Numbered from the stretch's first letter, positions 1 to 7,062 are shown. The stretch: 42,858 bases of DNA from Gammaproteobacteria bacterium (GCA_003599485.1 QZKM01000001.1:1-42858), one strand, 5' to 3'. The notes: generated from the letters alone by a model not told the origin. Translations and numbers: made by a program.

Positions 1-1
1 C

Positions 2-895
2 AGCAACGGTTCGCGCCTGGGCATCAAGGGCTGGGAGTCTTTGGGTAACGGTCTCAAGGCCGTGTTCCTGATGGAATCGGCTGTGGGCTTGGATGGTGAA
101 GGTAGTACCCTGATCGGCGGCGGCCGTGATGGCTACATTGGTATGAGCGGCGACGCCTTCGGCACCGTGGCGCTTGGCTTCCACGGCCAGCCGTACAAGA
201 CCTCCACCAACGGTATGGATATCTTCGGCGACACCATAGCTGACTATGCCGCCATTATGGGCAGCTTTAGTGGCACCAATGGCGATGGCGCCTATGACAG
301 CGGTATCGGCAACGCCGCGATCTGGTTCCTGCCCAACCTGAACGGCTTCAGCGGCCACTTGCAATACGGCTTTGACGAAACCGCCGGCAGCGATGCCGAT
401 ACGTGGGGCGCGCAGTTCAATTACAGCAACGGCCCCCTCTATGTCACCTACGCGCACGCGGCCGTAGAAAGCGCCACGGCCAACAGCGACCGCAGCGCGG
501 ACAAGATCGGCGCCAGCTACACCTTCATGGAGACCACCACCGTGTCGGCCATCTATGAGTGGCTCAGCGCGGACAGCGCGGTGAAGGCAGCCGAGCGTGA
601 CGCCTTTTACATCGCCCTGTCTCACAAGTTTGGCAACAACACGGCGAAGCTTGCCTATGCCAATGCGGACGACAGCGATGCCACGGGTGACAACGACGGA
701 GCCGACTACTGGGCGATTGGCTTGGACCACGACCTGTCCAAGCGCACCAAGGTCTATGCCCTGTACACTAGCCTGGACAATGATGCGGGTGGCGTCTACG
801 GCCTCGGCGCCACGGGTTCCTCTGACAACACGGGTCAGGTTGGAGCCGGAAAGAATCCGACTGCCTTTGCAGTCGGCATGAAGCACAACTTCTAA
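2..895 (+). CDS. Outer-membrane porin, 3' part (5' end outside window)
   Basis: This is the C-terminal part of a Gram-negative general porin of the Porin_4/OmpC-like superfamily, a trimeric outer-membrane beta-barrel for small solutes. The reading frame is open to the window edge: the codons before the first possible start encode SNGSRLGIKGWESLGNG, which aligns with an internal part of the second porin at 3605–4681, so the gene continues upstream. Typical features are alternating short hydrophobic strands rich in Gly, Tyr and Asn, and a C-terminal phenylalanine (KHNF) as the barrel-assembly signal. It is clearly a paralogue of the downstream porin, sharing GLKAVFLMES/A, GTVALGF and GQPYKT. 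A strong terminator follows directly. The substrate cannot be read from the sequence. Confidence 0.92.
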   Translation, partial: SNGSRLGIKGWESLGNGLKAVFLMESAVGLDGEGSTLIGGGRDGYIGMSGDAFGTVALGFHGQPYKTSTNGMDIFGDTIADYAAIMGSFSGTNGDGAYDSGIGNAAIWFLPNLNGFSGHLQYGFDETAGSDADTWGAQFNYSNGPLYVTYAHAAVESATANSDRSADKIGASYTFMETTTVSAIYEWLSADSAVKAAERDAFYIALSHKFGNNTAKLAYANADDSDATGDNDGADYWAIGLDHDLSKRTKVYALYTSLDNDAGGVYGLGATGSSDNTGQVGAGKNPTAFAVGMKHNF

Positions 896-914
896 TAATA
901 AAAACAAGCTGTTT

Positions 915-942
915 AAACGGGCGCTTCGGCGCCCGTTTTTTT
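915..942 (+). terminator. Rho-independent terminator of the first porin
   Basis: The inverted repeat cgggcgc / gcgcccg (918–924 and 929–935) closes on a stable TTCG tetraloop and is followed by seven T residues (936–942). It lies about 20 bases after the porin stop codon. The AAA before the stem can extend pairing into the T tract. Confidence 0.93.
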
Positions 943-962
943 ATCCGCGTTTTATAAAACAC

Positions 963-1045
963 GTAGCATTAGCCCGGATGCAGCGGAATCCAGGAAACGA
1001 TCGCTACAACATCAAAGCGACAGGCGGTCATCCAGGCTGCGCTTG
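963..1045. repeat. REP-like repeat, degenerate copy
   Basis: The stretch contains agcccggatgcagcggaatcc (starting near 971) preceded by GTAGC, and further on an opposed catccaggctgcgc segment (about 1028–1041). The core matches the repeats at 1621–1708 and 31410–31470. This copy is the most diverged, and its second arm is only partly recognisable. Confidence 0.55.
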
Positions 1046-1082
1046 CTTGCAAAAAGCATGAATATGGCTTTATGCTGTTTGC

Positions 1083-1367
1083 TTGTCACACACGGCGTTG
1101 GCGGGAGCGGCCATTGTTCAGCACGCGATTTGCAAGGAAATTGTTATTACAGCGCACGCCCAAGCCAGATTGCGCGAACGCAACGTCAGTCAAGACCAGC
1201 TATTCAGCGTCATTGAACACGGAACAATCCACAAAAAAGATGAGAAGCGCATGTGGATTTTCATGGAAATCGCCGCCCGTGACGATAACCTGATCTGCGC
1301 CGCCCTGGTAGTGGAAAATAGATTGGTGGTAAAAACAGTTACGGTTAACTGTGGACTAGTGGAGTGA
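1083..1367 (+). CDS. DUF4258-type small protein
   Basis: This small protein of at most 94 residues has the look of the DUF4258 family: the segment ITAHAQARLRERNVS followed by an alternating beta pattern (MWIFMEIA, LICAALVVENRLVVKTVTV). DUF4258 proteins are small and often sit in toxin–antitoxin-like or mobile neighbourhoods. No biochemical role can be assigned from the sequence. The start is uncertain: the longest frame begins at a TTG and no convincing ribosome-binding site precedes it, so the true protein may begin nearer the ITAHA segment. The DUF2283 gene follows after three bases, and the end of this gene supplies that gene's ribosome-binding site, which indicates a two-gene operon. Confidence 0.7.
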   Translation: MSHTALAGAAIVQHAICKEIVITAHAQARLRERNVSQDQLFSVIEHGTIHKKDEKRMWIFMEIAARDDNLICAALVVENRLVVKTVTVNCGLVE

Positions 1368-1370
1368 GCC

Positions 1371-1565
1371 ATGGATATCAGCTACGATGAAAAAGACGAC
1401 ATCCTCTTTATTAAATTCAGCAACGAAAAGATCATTAAAGACATCTCCTACGGCTGGAACGTGAATGTTGGCATGACCGAAAAGGGAATTGGTGAGATCA
1501 CGGTGCTCGACGCCAAGGCAGCCCGTCTATTGCCGATTCATATTCCACCCGGCCTTGCCGCCTGA
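1371..1565 (+). CDS. DUF2283 small protein
   Basis: This 64-residue protein matches the DUF2283 pattern: an N-terminal MDISYDEKDDILFIKFS hairpin, a central tryptophan/asparagine region (YGWNVNVG) and a GEITVLDAKAA segment. The ATG at 1371 is preceded by GGAG in GTGGAGTGAGCC, so the start is well supported. DUF2283 genes are frequently found next to DUF4258 genes. The pair is reminiscent of small two-component modules such as toxin–antitoxin systems, but that is inference and no function is established from this sequence. The pair sits in a repeat-rich stretch between two porin loci. Confidence 0.8.
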   Translation: MDISYDEKDDILFIKFSNEKIIKDISYGWNVNVGMTEKGIGEITVLDAKAARLLPIHIPPGLAA

Positions 1566-1620
1566 GGCATATCCGATTCCACGGACACGTGGTTATTTGA
1601 CGTGTGTGTTTAAAGAGCAC

Positions 1621-1708
1621 GTAGCCTGGATGCAGCGTGGCGGAATCCGGGAGACGCCATAACCCGTGCACCCTGTTCCCGGATTCCATTTCATTCCATC
1701 CGGGCTAC
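1621..1708. repeat. REP-like inverted repeat pair
   Basis: Two 32-base arms in opposite orientation form a potential 88-base hairpin. The left arm (1621–1652) begins gtagcctggatgcagc and ends ggaatccggga. The right arm (1677–1708) is its imperfect inverse, beginning tcccggattcc and ending atccgggctac. The ends GTAGC...GCTAC and the CGGAATCCGGG core recur elsewhere in the window. Confidence 0.78.
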
Positions 1709-1710
1709 TG

Positions 1711-1818
1711 TTGCTGGCCCTGATCCACAACGACATCGCCAACACACACCAGCGGCTGAACCATCATGAGCAACACCTGGACCGCATCGAGAAACGGCTC
1801 GCCCTGACTGACCTCTAG
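1711..1818 (+). pseudogene. Possible remnant of a coiled-coil gene 3' end
   Basis: A 35-codon open stretch starts immediately after the REP-like hairpin and ends at a TAG formed inside the left inverted repeat of the MITE-like element. Its translation includes IHNDIANTHQRLNHHEQHL and then DRIEKRLAL, with the heptad-like spacing of a short coiled coil. It has no credible ribosome-binding site. I read it as a fragment of a former gene bracketed by two repeat elements. It could also be chance. Confidence 0.33.
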
Positions 1819-1903
1819 CAGTTTGTTGAAAAAGGCCATCTATGGACTTTTTCAACCCGCATTCCTGCGCTGCACACAGTCTGTTTTTTCAACAGACTGT
1901 TAG
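1815..1903. mobile_element. MITE-like element with 19-bp terminal inverted repeats
   Basis: The ends ctagcagtttgttgaaaaa (1815–1833) and tttttcaacagactgttag (1885–1903) are inverted repeats matching at 17 of 19 positions. The left half also folds on itself: gttgaaaaaggcc (1824–1836) against ggactttttcaac (1843–1855). The right half does too: cagtctgtt (1877–1885) against aacagactg (1891–1899). The 89-bp element encodes nothing. I see no clear target-site duplication. The structure is that of a non-autonomous miniature element mobilised in trans. Confidence 0.6.
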
Positions 1904-2122
1904 TGAGTAAAGTCAAACTCCGTTTTTGCCTCGCTTCTCCTCTCCGATCTAACCTATTTTTAACAATAACCCGCAAGGAGTATTTCCTGCCGTAAATAGC
2001 CGTTTAGAGGTATTTACACTCTGCCGCATGGCTATAGATAGTGACGGTTAATGTGGGCTTTTCAAGTCCTCTTGCGGCATGCTCGACGAAACCTGGACGG
2101 CAGACAGTCCGATTTGAGAGAG
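1904..2122. other. Non-coding leader region upstream of nadA
   Basis: This A+T-richer stretch lies between the MITE-like element and nadA and has no credible reading frame. TTTACA (2013–2018) and TATAGA (2033–2038) resemble promoter boxes, but their 14-base spacing is too short to call. A tgccgca / tgcggca pair around 2022 and 2082 could fold. I recognise no known riboswitch. The nadA ribosome-binding site lies just after it. Confidence 0.4.
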
Positions 2123-2135
2123 GGGAGGTGTCCTG

Positions 2136-3167
2136 ATGGCTATCAATGCAAATGCCAGCGCATGTGAAGAAGAGACCATGCGGCTGTACGACAAACTACG
2201 CACGATAGGATATCGGCGGGATGATTGTGAGCTTATCGCGCCTTACACGCTGGAGATTAACATTCTCAAAAAGAAAAATAACGCGCTCATTCTGGCGCAT
2301 CATTACATGACGCCGGATATCGTGTATGGGGTGGCCGATTACGCGGAGGACGCGCTGGGCCTCATCCGGCGCGGGGAGGAATCGAATGCCGACATGATCA
2401 TTGCCTGCTCGGTGACTTCGCTTGCCGAGATGATTAAAATCGGCTCACCTGAGAAAACAGTGATCTGTCCCAGTACAGAAGCCGGCTGCTCAGTAGCGGA
2501 CAGCATCACGGTGGATGAGGTGTTGGCGCTCAAGGCGCGCCACCCCGGCGCGCCGGCCGTGGCTTATGCTACGACCACTGCCGAAGTAAAGGCCGTGTCG
2601 GACTATATCGTAACTTCCGCCAATGCGCGTAAGGTAATCGCCAATATCCCCGCGCCCAAGATATTGTTTTATCCCGATCATGCGTTCGGCAAGGCCTTGC
2701 AGCAGGAGCAGCAGGCGTTGAACAAGGAGATTGTCACCTGGGAAGGAAAGTGCGTGGTGCACGACAACTACACGATAGATCAGGTGATCAGCTTCAGAAA
2801 GAAAAACCCCAATACCGCCGTGCTGTTCCACTCAGAGGTAGACCCCTCTTTGTATACCTACGGCGACATGCATGGCGGCACGGGCGCAATGAAAAAATAC
2901 GTGGCCGACCATCCGGAGGTGAACGAGTTCTTCCTGGTAACGGAATGCGGCCTCAGTGACCAGATGCGCGTTGAATATCCGGGGAAAAAATTCATCGGCA
3001 CCTGCTCGCTGTGTCCGTTCATGAAGACGATTAATCTGGAGAACATACTGCTCGCCCTGCGCGGCGAGCTGCCGCCGGAAAACACCATCCACTTCCAGCC
3101 GGAAGTGCTCGGAAACATCCAGGCCGCTTACCGGCGCAGCGAGACCGTCGCGGCGCGGGCGGCGTGA
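2136..3167 (+). CDS. nadA: Quinolinate synthase NadA, divergent form
   Basis: NadA condenses iminoaspartate with dihydroxyacetone phosphate to quinolinate in NAD synthesis, using a [4Fe-4S] cluster. The 343-residue length fits the family. Expected elements are LAHHYM (His55, Tyr57), AGCSVAD (Cys118), KCVVH (Cys206, His209), FHSE (His232, Glu234), TSANA (160–164), a Gly-Gly-Thr-Gly loop (247–250) and CPFMK (Cys293). Cys118, Cys206 and Cys293 align with the three cluster ligands. Several normally conserved motifs differ: EDAL where GDSL is usual, SVTSLAE where GVxFMAE is usual, and YATTT where YVN(S/T) is usual, so the family asparagine is replaced. The start has a strong ribosome-binding site (GGGGAGGTG, 7 bases upstream). 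It overlaps the thioredoxin-like gene by four bases. It could be the cell's NadA or a paralogue with an altered substrate. Confidence 0.85.
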   Translation: MAINANASACEEETMRLYDKLRTIGYRRDDCELIAPYTLEINILKKKNNALILAHHYMTPDIVYGVADYAEDALGLIRRGEESNADMIIACSVTSLAEMIKIGSPEKTVICPSTEAGCSVADSITVDEVLALKARHPGAPAVAYATTTAEVKAVSDYIVTSANARKVIANIPAPKILFYPDHAFGKALQQEQQALNKEIVTWEGKCVVHDNYTIDQVISFRKKNPNTAVLFHSEVDPSLYTYGDMHGGTGAMKKYVADHPEVNEFFLVTECGLSDQMRVEYPGKKFIGTCSLCPFMKTINLENILLALRGELPPENTIHFQPEVLGNIQAAYRRSETVAARAA

Positions 3168-3556
3168 AAATCCAAATGGAGACGTCTCCTGTGATCACAG
3201 CAAGCACACGGGCGCCGCTCTCGCCCGATATTCCCCAGTTTTGCCTGGATGAGGGCAATTACTCATGGCTGCTGGGGGAATTCATAGGGAGTGCCGTACT
3301 GCGCTGTTGGGCCCCTTGGTGCACGTCATGCCATGCGCTGGAGCAGGAACTGCTGCTGTTGCTGCAGCAGCATCCCGGTGCATTTCAACTGGTGGAGTTG
3401 AATGTGGATCGAAACTACGGAGTGGCACGCGAGCTGGGCGTAAAGTACCTGCCGGAAACCCTGATCCTGCACGATGGAAAGGAAGTCAACCGGATCATTG
3501 GCGAGGTGGCCGATCTCAAATCGGTGCTGCAGCAGCATATCCCCACGCTGCGCTAA
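3164..3556 (+). CDS. Thioredoxin-like protein
   Basis: This 130-residue single-domain thioredoxin-fold protein carries WAPWCTSC (Cys53 and Cys56 as the redox pair) and the cis-proline segment YLPETL (Pro97). It is expected to act as a cytoplasmic thiol–disulfide exchange factor or as a partner for a particular protein. There is no signal peptide. The GTG start overlaps the nadA stop (GTGA), implying translational coupling; an in-frame ATG at 3176 is an alternative. It may keep the cluster cysteines of NadA reduced, which is inference from context only. The active-site dipeptide Thr-Ser differs from the Gly-Pro of classical thioredoxins, so it is probably not the general housekeeping thioredoxin. 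Confidence 0.82.
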   Translation: MKIQMETSPVITASTRAPLSPDIPQFCLDEGNYSWLLGEFIGSAVLRCWAPWCTSCHALEQELLLLLQQHPGAFQLVELNVDRNYGVARELGVKYLPETLILHDGKEVNRIIGEVADLKSVLQQHIPTLR

Positions 3557-3604
3557 CTCAAGTACGCCAGTGTGGCGCCCAGGTACAAAAAAATAACATC
3601 CATA

Positions 3605-4681
3605 ATGAATAAAAAAACTCTTGCCTTGGCTATTACTGGAGCCTGCAGTATCCCGCTGTCGGCACATGCTGGAGAGTCGCAGGTAACGCTTTATGGGCAG
3701 GCAAATATGGCGGTGGAAATCAGCTCTCAAGGAGGCGGGGGGGCGGGCTTGGGGCAACGGACCCATATTGCGAGCAACGGTTCACGGCTCGGAGTGAAGG
3801 GTTGGGAAAGACTGGGCGGCGGTTTGAAAGCGGTATTCCTGATGGAAGCAAGCGCCGATGGTCTGGACAGCGGCGCGGCGCCGGGAACAACTTCGCTGTT
3901 CGGCGCAGGACGGGAAGGTTACGCGGGCTTAAGCGGCGATTTCGGCACGGTGGCGTTGGGATTTTTTGGCCAACCTTACAAGACGGCTACCGCCACACTG
4001 GATGTGTTCGCCGGCATCATCGCCGATTACGCCTCGATCATGGGCAATGCCAATGGCGTCAATCTCTACGATACCAGCATTACTGACTCAATTATTTATT
4101 TTTCCCCAAAATTGCACGGATTCGGCGGCCAGTTGCAATACGGTTTCGGTGAGAACGCGAGCAATAACCGGGACCGCTGGGGCGCGCAGATCAATTACGG
4201 CAATGGGCCGTGGTATCTCACCTATGCGCACGCGGCGCAGAATAATTTTGATGGCATCAATAGCCGCAGCGCGGATAAAATCGCAGGTAGCTATGTTTTC
4301 AACGGCGCCACGACGCTGATCGCCATCTACGAATCACTGCGTTCAAACGAGGATGTGACCACGACGCAGCGGACTTCAGACCACAATGCCTGGTACATGG
4401 GGCTGACGCATAAATTGGGCAACACTACCCTGCGCTTCGCCCATGCCAGGGCGCAGGACAGTGACGGAAGTTTGGCCGACGACGGGGCACGCTATTTGGC
4501 GCTGGGGATATCGCATACTCTCTCCAAGCGCACCGAGGTCTACGGCCTTTATGCACGCATGGATAACGAGGCCGATGGTACTTATGGCCTGGGCCAGACC
4601 GGCTCAACGAATACCGTACTCCCCGGTGTTCCCGGCATGGACCCATATTCCTTTGCGTTAGGGATCAAACACAGCTTTTGA
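3605..4681 (+). CDS. Outer-membrane porin (paralogue of the first)
   Basis: This 358-residue Porin_4-type outer-membrane protein begins with a signal peptide (MNKKTLALAITGACSIPLSA, cleavage after AHA). The mature barrel starts ESQVTLYGQANMAVE and ends in phenylalanine (KHSF), the usual signal for barrel insertion. The chosen ATG at 3605 puts the signal sequence at the N-terminus; the open frame extends 11 codons upstream without function. No good Shine–Dalgarno is seen close to it. It shares long stretches with the porin at the window start, so the two are duplicates flanking the repeat-rich stretch and nadA. It is co-directional with nadA and the thioredoxin-like gene after a 48-base gap, so it may be read from the same transcript. 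It ends 18 bases before the convergent cysN. Confidence 0.93.
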   Translation: MNKKTLALAITGACSIPLSAHAGESQVTLYGQANMAVEISSQGGGGAGLGQRTHIASNGSRLGVKGWERLGGGLKAVFLMEASADGLDSGAAPGTTSLFGAGREGYAGLSGDFGTVALGFFGQPYKTATATLDVFAGIIADYASIMGNANGVNLYDTSITDSIIYFSPKLHGFGGQLQYGFGENASNNRDRWGAQINYGNGPWYLTYAHAAQNNFDGINSRSADKIAGSYVFNGATTLIAIYESLRSNEDVTTTQRTSDHNAWYMGLTHKLGNTTLRFAHARAQDSDGSLADDGARYLALGISHTLSKRTEVYGLYARMDNEADGTYGLGQTGSTNTVLPGVPGMDPYSFALGIKHSF

Positions 4682-4699
4682 CCCGTACTCAGGCCGGGA

Positions 4700-6010
4700 T
4701 CAAGGCACGCCCCCAATCATCCCCGCCGCGACGGTGTTGTTGCTGTGTTCGTCTATGACGATGAAGGCGCCGGTGGCGCGGTTGGCGCGGTAAGGGTCGC
4801 ACAGCAGCGGTTTTTGCGTCTTGACGCGCACGCGCGCGATGTCGTTCATCTTTAACTCCTGCGCCGGCGCGCGCTCCAGGGTGTTCATGTCCACCTTGTA
4901 TTCGATCTCCGGCAGCAGGGCTTTCACCGTGCGGGTGGTGTGCTTGATGAGGTATTTGCGCCCGGGTTGCAGCGGCTCTTCGCTCATCCAGCACAGCATC
5001 GCGTCCAGTTCCTTGCCGGCGCGTGGCGCGTTGTGCGGGTGGGTGAGCATGTCGCCGCGCGAGATGTCAATTTCATCGGTCAAGGTCAGCGTGACCGACT
5101 GCGGGGCCGAGGCTTCCGGCACGTTGCCTTCGTAGGTGACGATTTCCTTGATGCGGGTGCGGTGGCCGGCGGGCAATACGCTGATTTCATCTCCCACGCG
5201 CACCCGGCCCGACTCGATGCGCCCCATGTAGCCGCGGAAATCCGGCGACGTATAGGGAAGAGCGACAGCGAAGGGTTCTACTAGTGTCGCGGGAGGCAGG
5301 ATGCCGGGAGCGACCATACCCGAAGGGCGACACACGTACTGCACAGGGAAGCGGAAATCGCGCAGGTTGACGTCCTGCGCGATCTTGACCGTTTCCAGCA
5401 CGCCGAGCAGCGTTTCGCCCTGATACCAGGGCATGCTGGCGCTCTTTTCCACCACGTTGTCGCCGTTCATGGCGGAGAGCGGAATATAGCGTGCGTCCTT
5501 GATGCCGAGCTTATCGGCAAAGGCGCTGAATTCGGCGCGGATGGACTGGTAAACGTCTTGCGCGTAATTCACCAAATCCATCTTGTTCACCGCCACCACG
5601 ATGTGCGGGATGCCGAGCAGATGGGCGATGTAGGCGTGACGCCGTGACTGAATAAGCATGCCCTTGCGTGCGTCAATAAGTATGATGGCGAGATTGGCGG
5701 TGCTGGCGCCGGTCACCATGTTGCGCGTGTACTGCTCGTGGCCGGGGGTGTCGGCGATGATGAATTTGCGCCTGGGGGTGGCGAAGTAGCGGTAGGCGAC
5801 GTCTATGGTGATGCCCTGCTCGCGCTCGGCCTGCAGGCCGTCGGTGAGCAGGGACAAGTCCACGACGGCGCCACCACGGCGCTGGGTGGTGCGTTCGATG
5901 GCCTCCAGTTGATCCTCGAAGATGGACTTGGAATCGTACAGCAGACGCCCGATGAGCGTGCTCTTACCGTCGTCCACGCTGCCGGCGGTGGTGAAGCGCA
6001 GTAAATCCAT
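4700..6010 (-). CDS. cysN: Sulfate adenylyltransferase subunit 1 (GTPase)
   Basis: CysN is the GTPase subunit of ATP sulfurylase; GTP hydrolysis drives formation of APS from sulfate and ATP by CysD. The protein has 436 residues. G-motifs are clear: GSVDDGKS (10–17), DTPGH (G3) and NKMD (G4), followed by the translation-factor-like barrels. The start is the ATG sharing one base with the cysD stop (TAATG), so the pair is translationally coupled. The N-terminus lacks the roughly 25-residue lead-in of the E. coli protein. Residues 231–255 are an extra in-frame segment, GMVAPGILPPATL... to ...ALPYTS, that splits the normally contiguous motif QYVxRPxxDFRGY (see the repeat entry). Everything either side aligns without a frameshift, so the enzyme is probably functional. 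Confidence 0.95.
   Translation of the reverse strand: MDLLRFTTAGSVDDGKSTLIGRLLYDSKSIFEDQLEAIERTTQRRGGAVVDLSLLTDGLQAEREQGITIDVAYRYFATPRRKFIIADTPGHEQYTRNMVTGASTANLAIILIDARKGMLIQSRRHAYIAHLLGIPHIVVAVNKMDLVNYAQDVYQSIRAEFSAFADKLGIKDARYIPLSAMNGDNVVEKSASMPWYQGETLLGVLETVKIAQDVNLRDFRFPVQYVCRPSGMVAPGILPPATLVEPFAVALPYTSPDFRGYMGRIESGRVRVGDEISVLPAGHRTRIKEIVTYEGNVPEASAPQSVTLTLTDEIDISRGDMLTHPHNAPRAGKELDAMLCWMSEEPLQPGRKYLIKHTTRTVKALLPEIEYKVDMNTLERAPAQELKMNDIARVRVKTQKPLLCDPYRANRATGAFIVIDEHSNNTVAAGMIGGVP
5246..5323 (-). repeat. In-frame palindromic insertion inside cysN
   Basis: About 75 bases (25 codons) interrupt a conserved CysN motif: without them the protein would read QYVCRPSPDFRGY, which matches the E. 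coli pattern QYVNRPNLDFRGY position for position. The insert is flanked on both sides by the serine codon TCG. On the plus strand it contains the nested pairs gtcgc (5286–5290) with gcgac (5310–5314), and ggca (5295–5298) with tgcc (5302–5305), the intervening ggga being repeated symmetrically. This resembles protein-coding palindromic elements such as those of Rickettsia, but I see no second copy in this window. Confidence 0.6.
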
Positions 6011-6975
6011 TAAAAATAACCTTCGCGCTTGCGCAGTTCCATCGAAACCTCCGAGGTCTTGTCGTCCATGCGCGTGGCGCCGCGCTCGGTGATGCGCGTC
6101 GCGGCGGTTTCCCGGATGATCTCTTCCGGCGTCGCGGCGCTGGATTCCACCGGGCAGGTGCAGCTCATGTCGCCCACGGTGCGGAAACGCACCATGAGGT
6201 TTTTCACCTGCTCGCCTTCCTTGGGCTGCACCAGGTGCGACACCGGCAGCCAGCCTCCGCGCCATACCACGTCGCGCCGGTGGGCGTAGTAAATCTCCGG
6301 CACTTCCAGCTTTTCCTCCGCAATGTACTGCCAGATGTCCATCTCGGTCCAGTTGCTCAACGGGAACACGCGCATGTGCTCGCCGGGATGCACGCGGGTG
6401 TTGTACAGGTCCCACAATTCGGGGCGCTGGTTTTTCGGGTCCCACTGGCCGAACTCGTCGCGGAAGGAGAAGATGCGTTCCTTGGCGCGCGCCTTTTCCT
6501 CGTCGCGCCGCGCGCCGCCGAAGCAGGCGTCAAAGCCGAACTCCTGGATGGCGTCGAGCAGGGTTACGGTCTGGTGTACATTGCGGCTTTCATCCGGCCT
6601 GCGCAGCTTGACGCGGCCTTTGTCTATCGAATCCTGCACCGAGCGCACGATGAGGCGTTCGCCCAGTTCGGCGGCGCGCTTGTCGCGGAACGCGATCACC
6701 TCCGGGAAGTTGTGCTCGGTGTCTATGTGCATGAGCGGGAACGGGAAGCGGCCGGGACGAAACGCCTTTTCCGCCAGGCGCAGCATGACGATGGAATCCT
6801 TACCTCCGGAAAACAGCAGCACCGGATTTTTGCACTCGGCCGCCACCTCGCGCATGATGTGGATCGCCTCGCTCTCCAGTACCCGCAGGTGGGTGAGCGT
6901 TGCTGCGGACGTGGTGGACGATGAATTGTTCAGTGGTATGGCGTTCATTGTTAATGATTGCTTGTCTCTTGACAT
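6010..6975 (-). CDS. cysD: Sulfate adenylyltransferase subunit 2
   Basis: CysD is the catalytic subunit of ATP sulfurylase and adenylates sulfate to APS with CysN. It belongs to the PP-loop N-type ATP pyrophosphatase family: the loop is FSGGKDSIVM, followed by HIDTEHNFPE, FGGARRDEEKARAKER and RVFPLSNWTE, all hallmarks of CysD. The start chosen is the ATG at 6975, which has AGGAA five bases upstream and gives 321 residues; an internal ATG at 6948 would give 312 and aligns better with the shorter E. coli protein (302). A frame extending further upstream runs into a repeat and has no start signal. It overlaps cysN by one base. The 87-base gap to cysH holds two inverted repeats. Confidence 0.95.
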   Translation of the reverse strand: MSRDKQSLTMNAIPLNNSSSTTSAATLTHLRVLESEAIHIMREVAAECKNPVLLFSGGKDSIVMLRLAEKAFRPGRFPFPLMHIDTEHNFPEVIAFRDKRAAELGERLIVRSVQDSIDKGRVKLRRPDESRNVHQTVTLLDAIQEFGFDACFGGARRDEEKARAKERIFSFRDEFGQWDPKNQRPELWDLYNTRVHPGEHMRVFPLSNWTEMDIWQYIAEEKLEVPEIYYAHRRDVVWRGGWLPVSHLVQPKEGEQVKNLMVRFRTVGDMSCTCPVESSAATPEEIIRETAATRITERGATRMDDKTSEVSMELRKREGYF

Positions 6976-6984
6976 CCGTTTCCT

Positions 6985-7018
6985 ATCTCTCGCTCCCTTT
7001 CCCATAAGGGGAGAGGGA
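6985..7018. repeat. CCCTCTCC / GGGAGAGG-type repeat, copy 1
   Basis: The sequence ctccctttcccataagggg followed by agaggga is an imperfect hairpin in the leader of cysD. It belongs to the same CCCTCTCCC...GGGAGAGGG class as the next copy and lies just upstream of the cysD ribosome-binding site. Confidence 0.6.
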
Positions 7019-7062
7019 AGCTGCCCCAGCGCCATGTGCGCTCGTTGCCGGCGGAAAGGGCT

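Noticed and set aside
1877-1905. Rho-independent terminator after the small gene pair
   Set aside because: The hairpin has its T run in the loop, not after the stem, and it is better explained as the right half of the MITE-like element.
1904-2135. NAD-sensing riboswitch upstream of nadA
   Set aside because: The leader is long enough and has some pairing, but I could not match it to the known nadA-motif riboswitch consensus.
6010-6445. N-terminal extension of CysN into cysD
   Set aside because: The frame is open upstream, but the extra residues are an off-frame reading of cysD; the ATG at the TAATG junction gives the normal CysN start.
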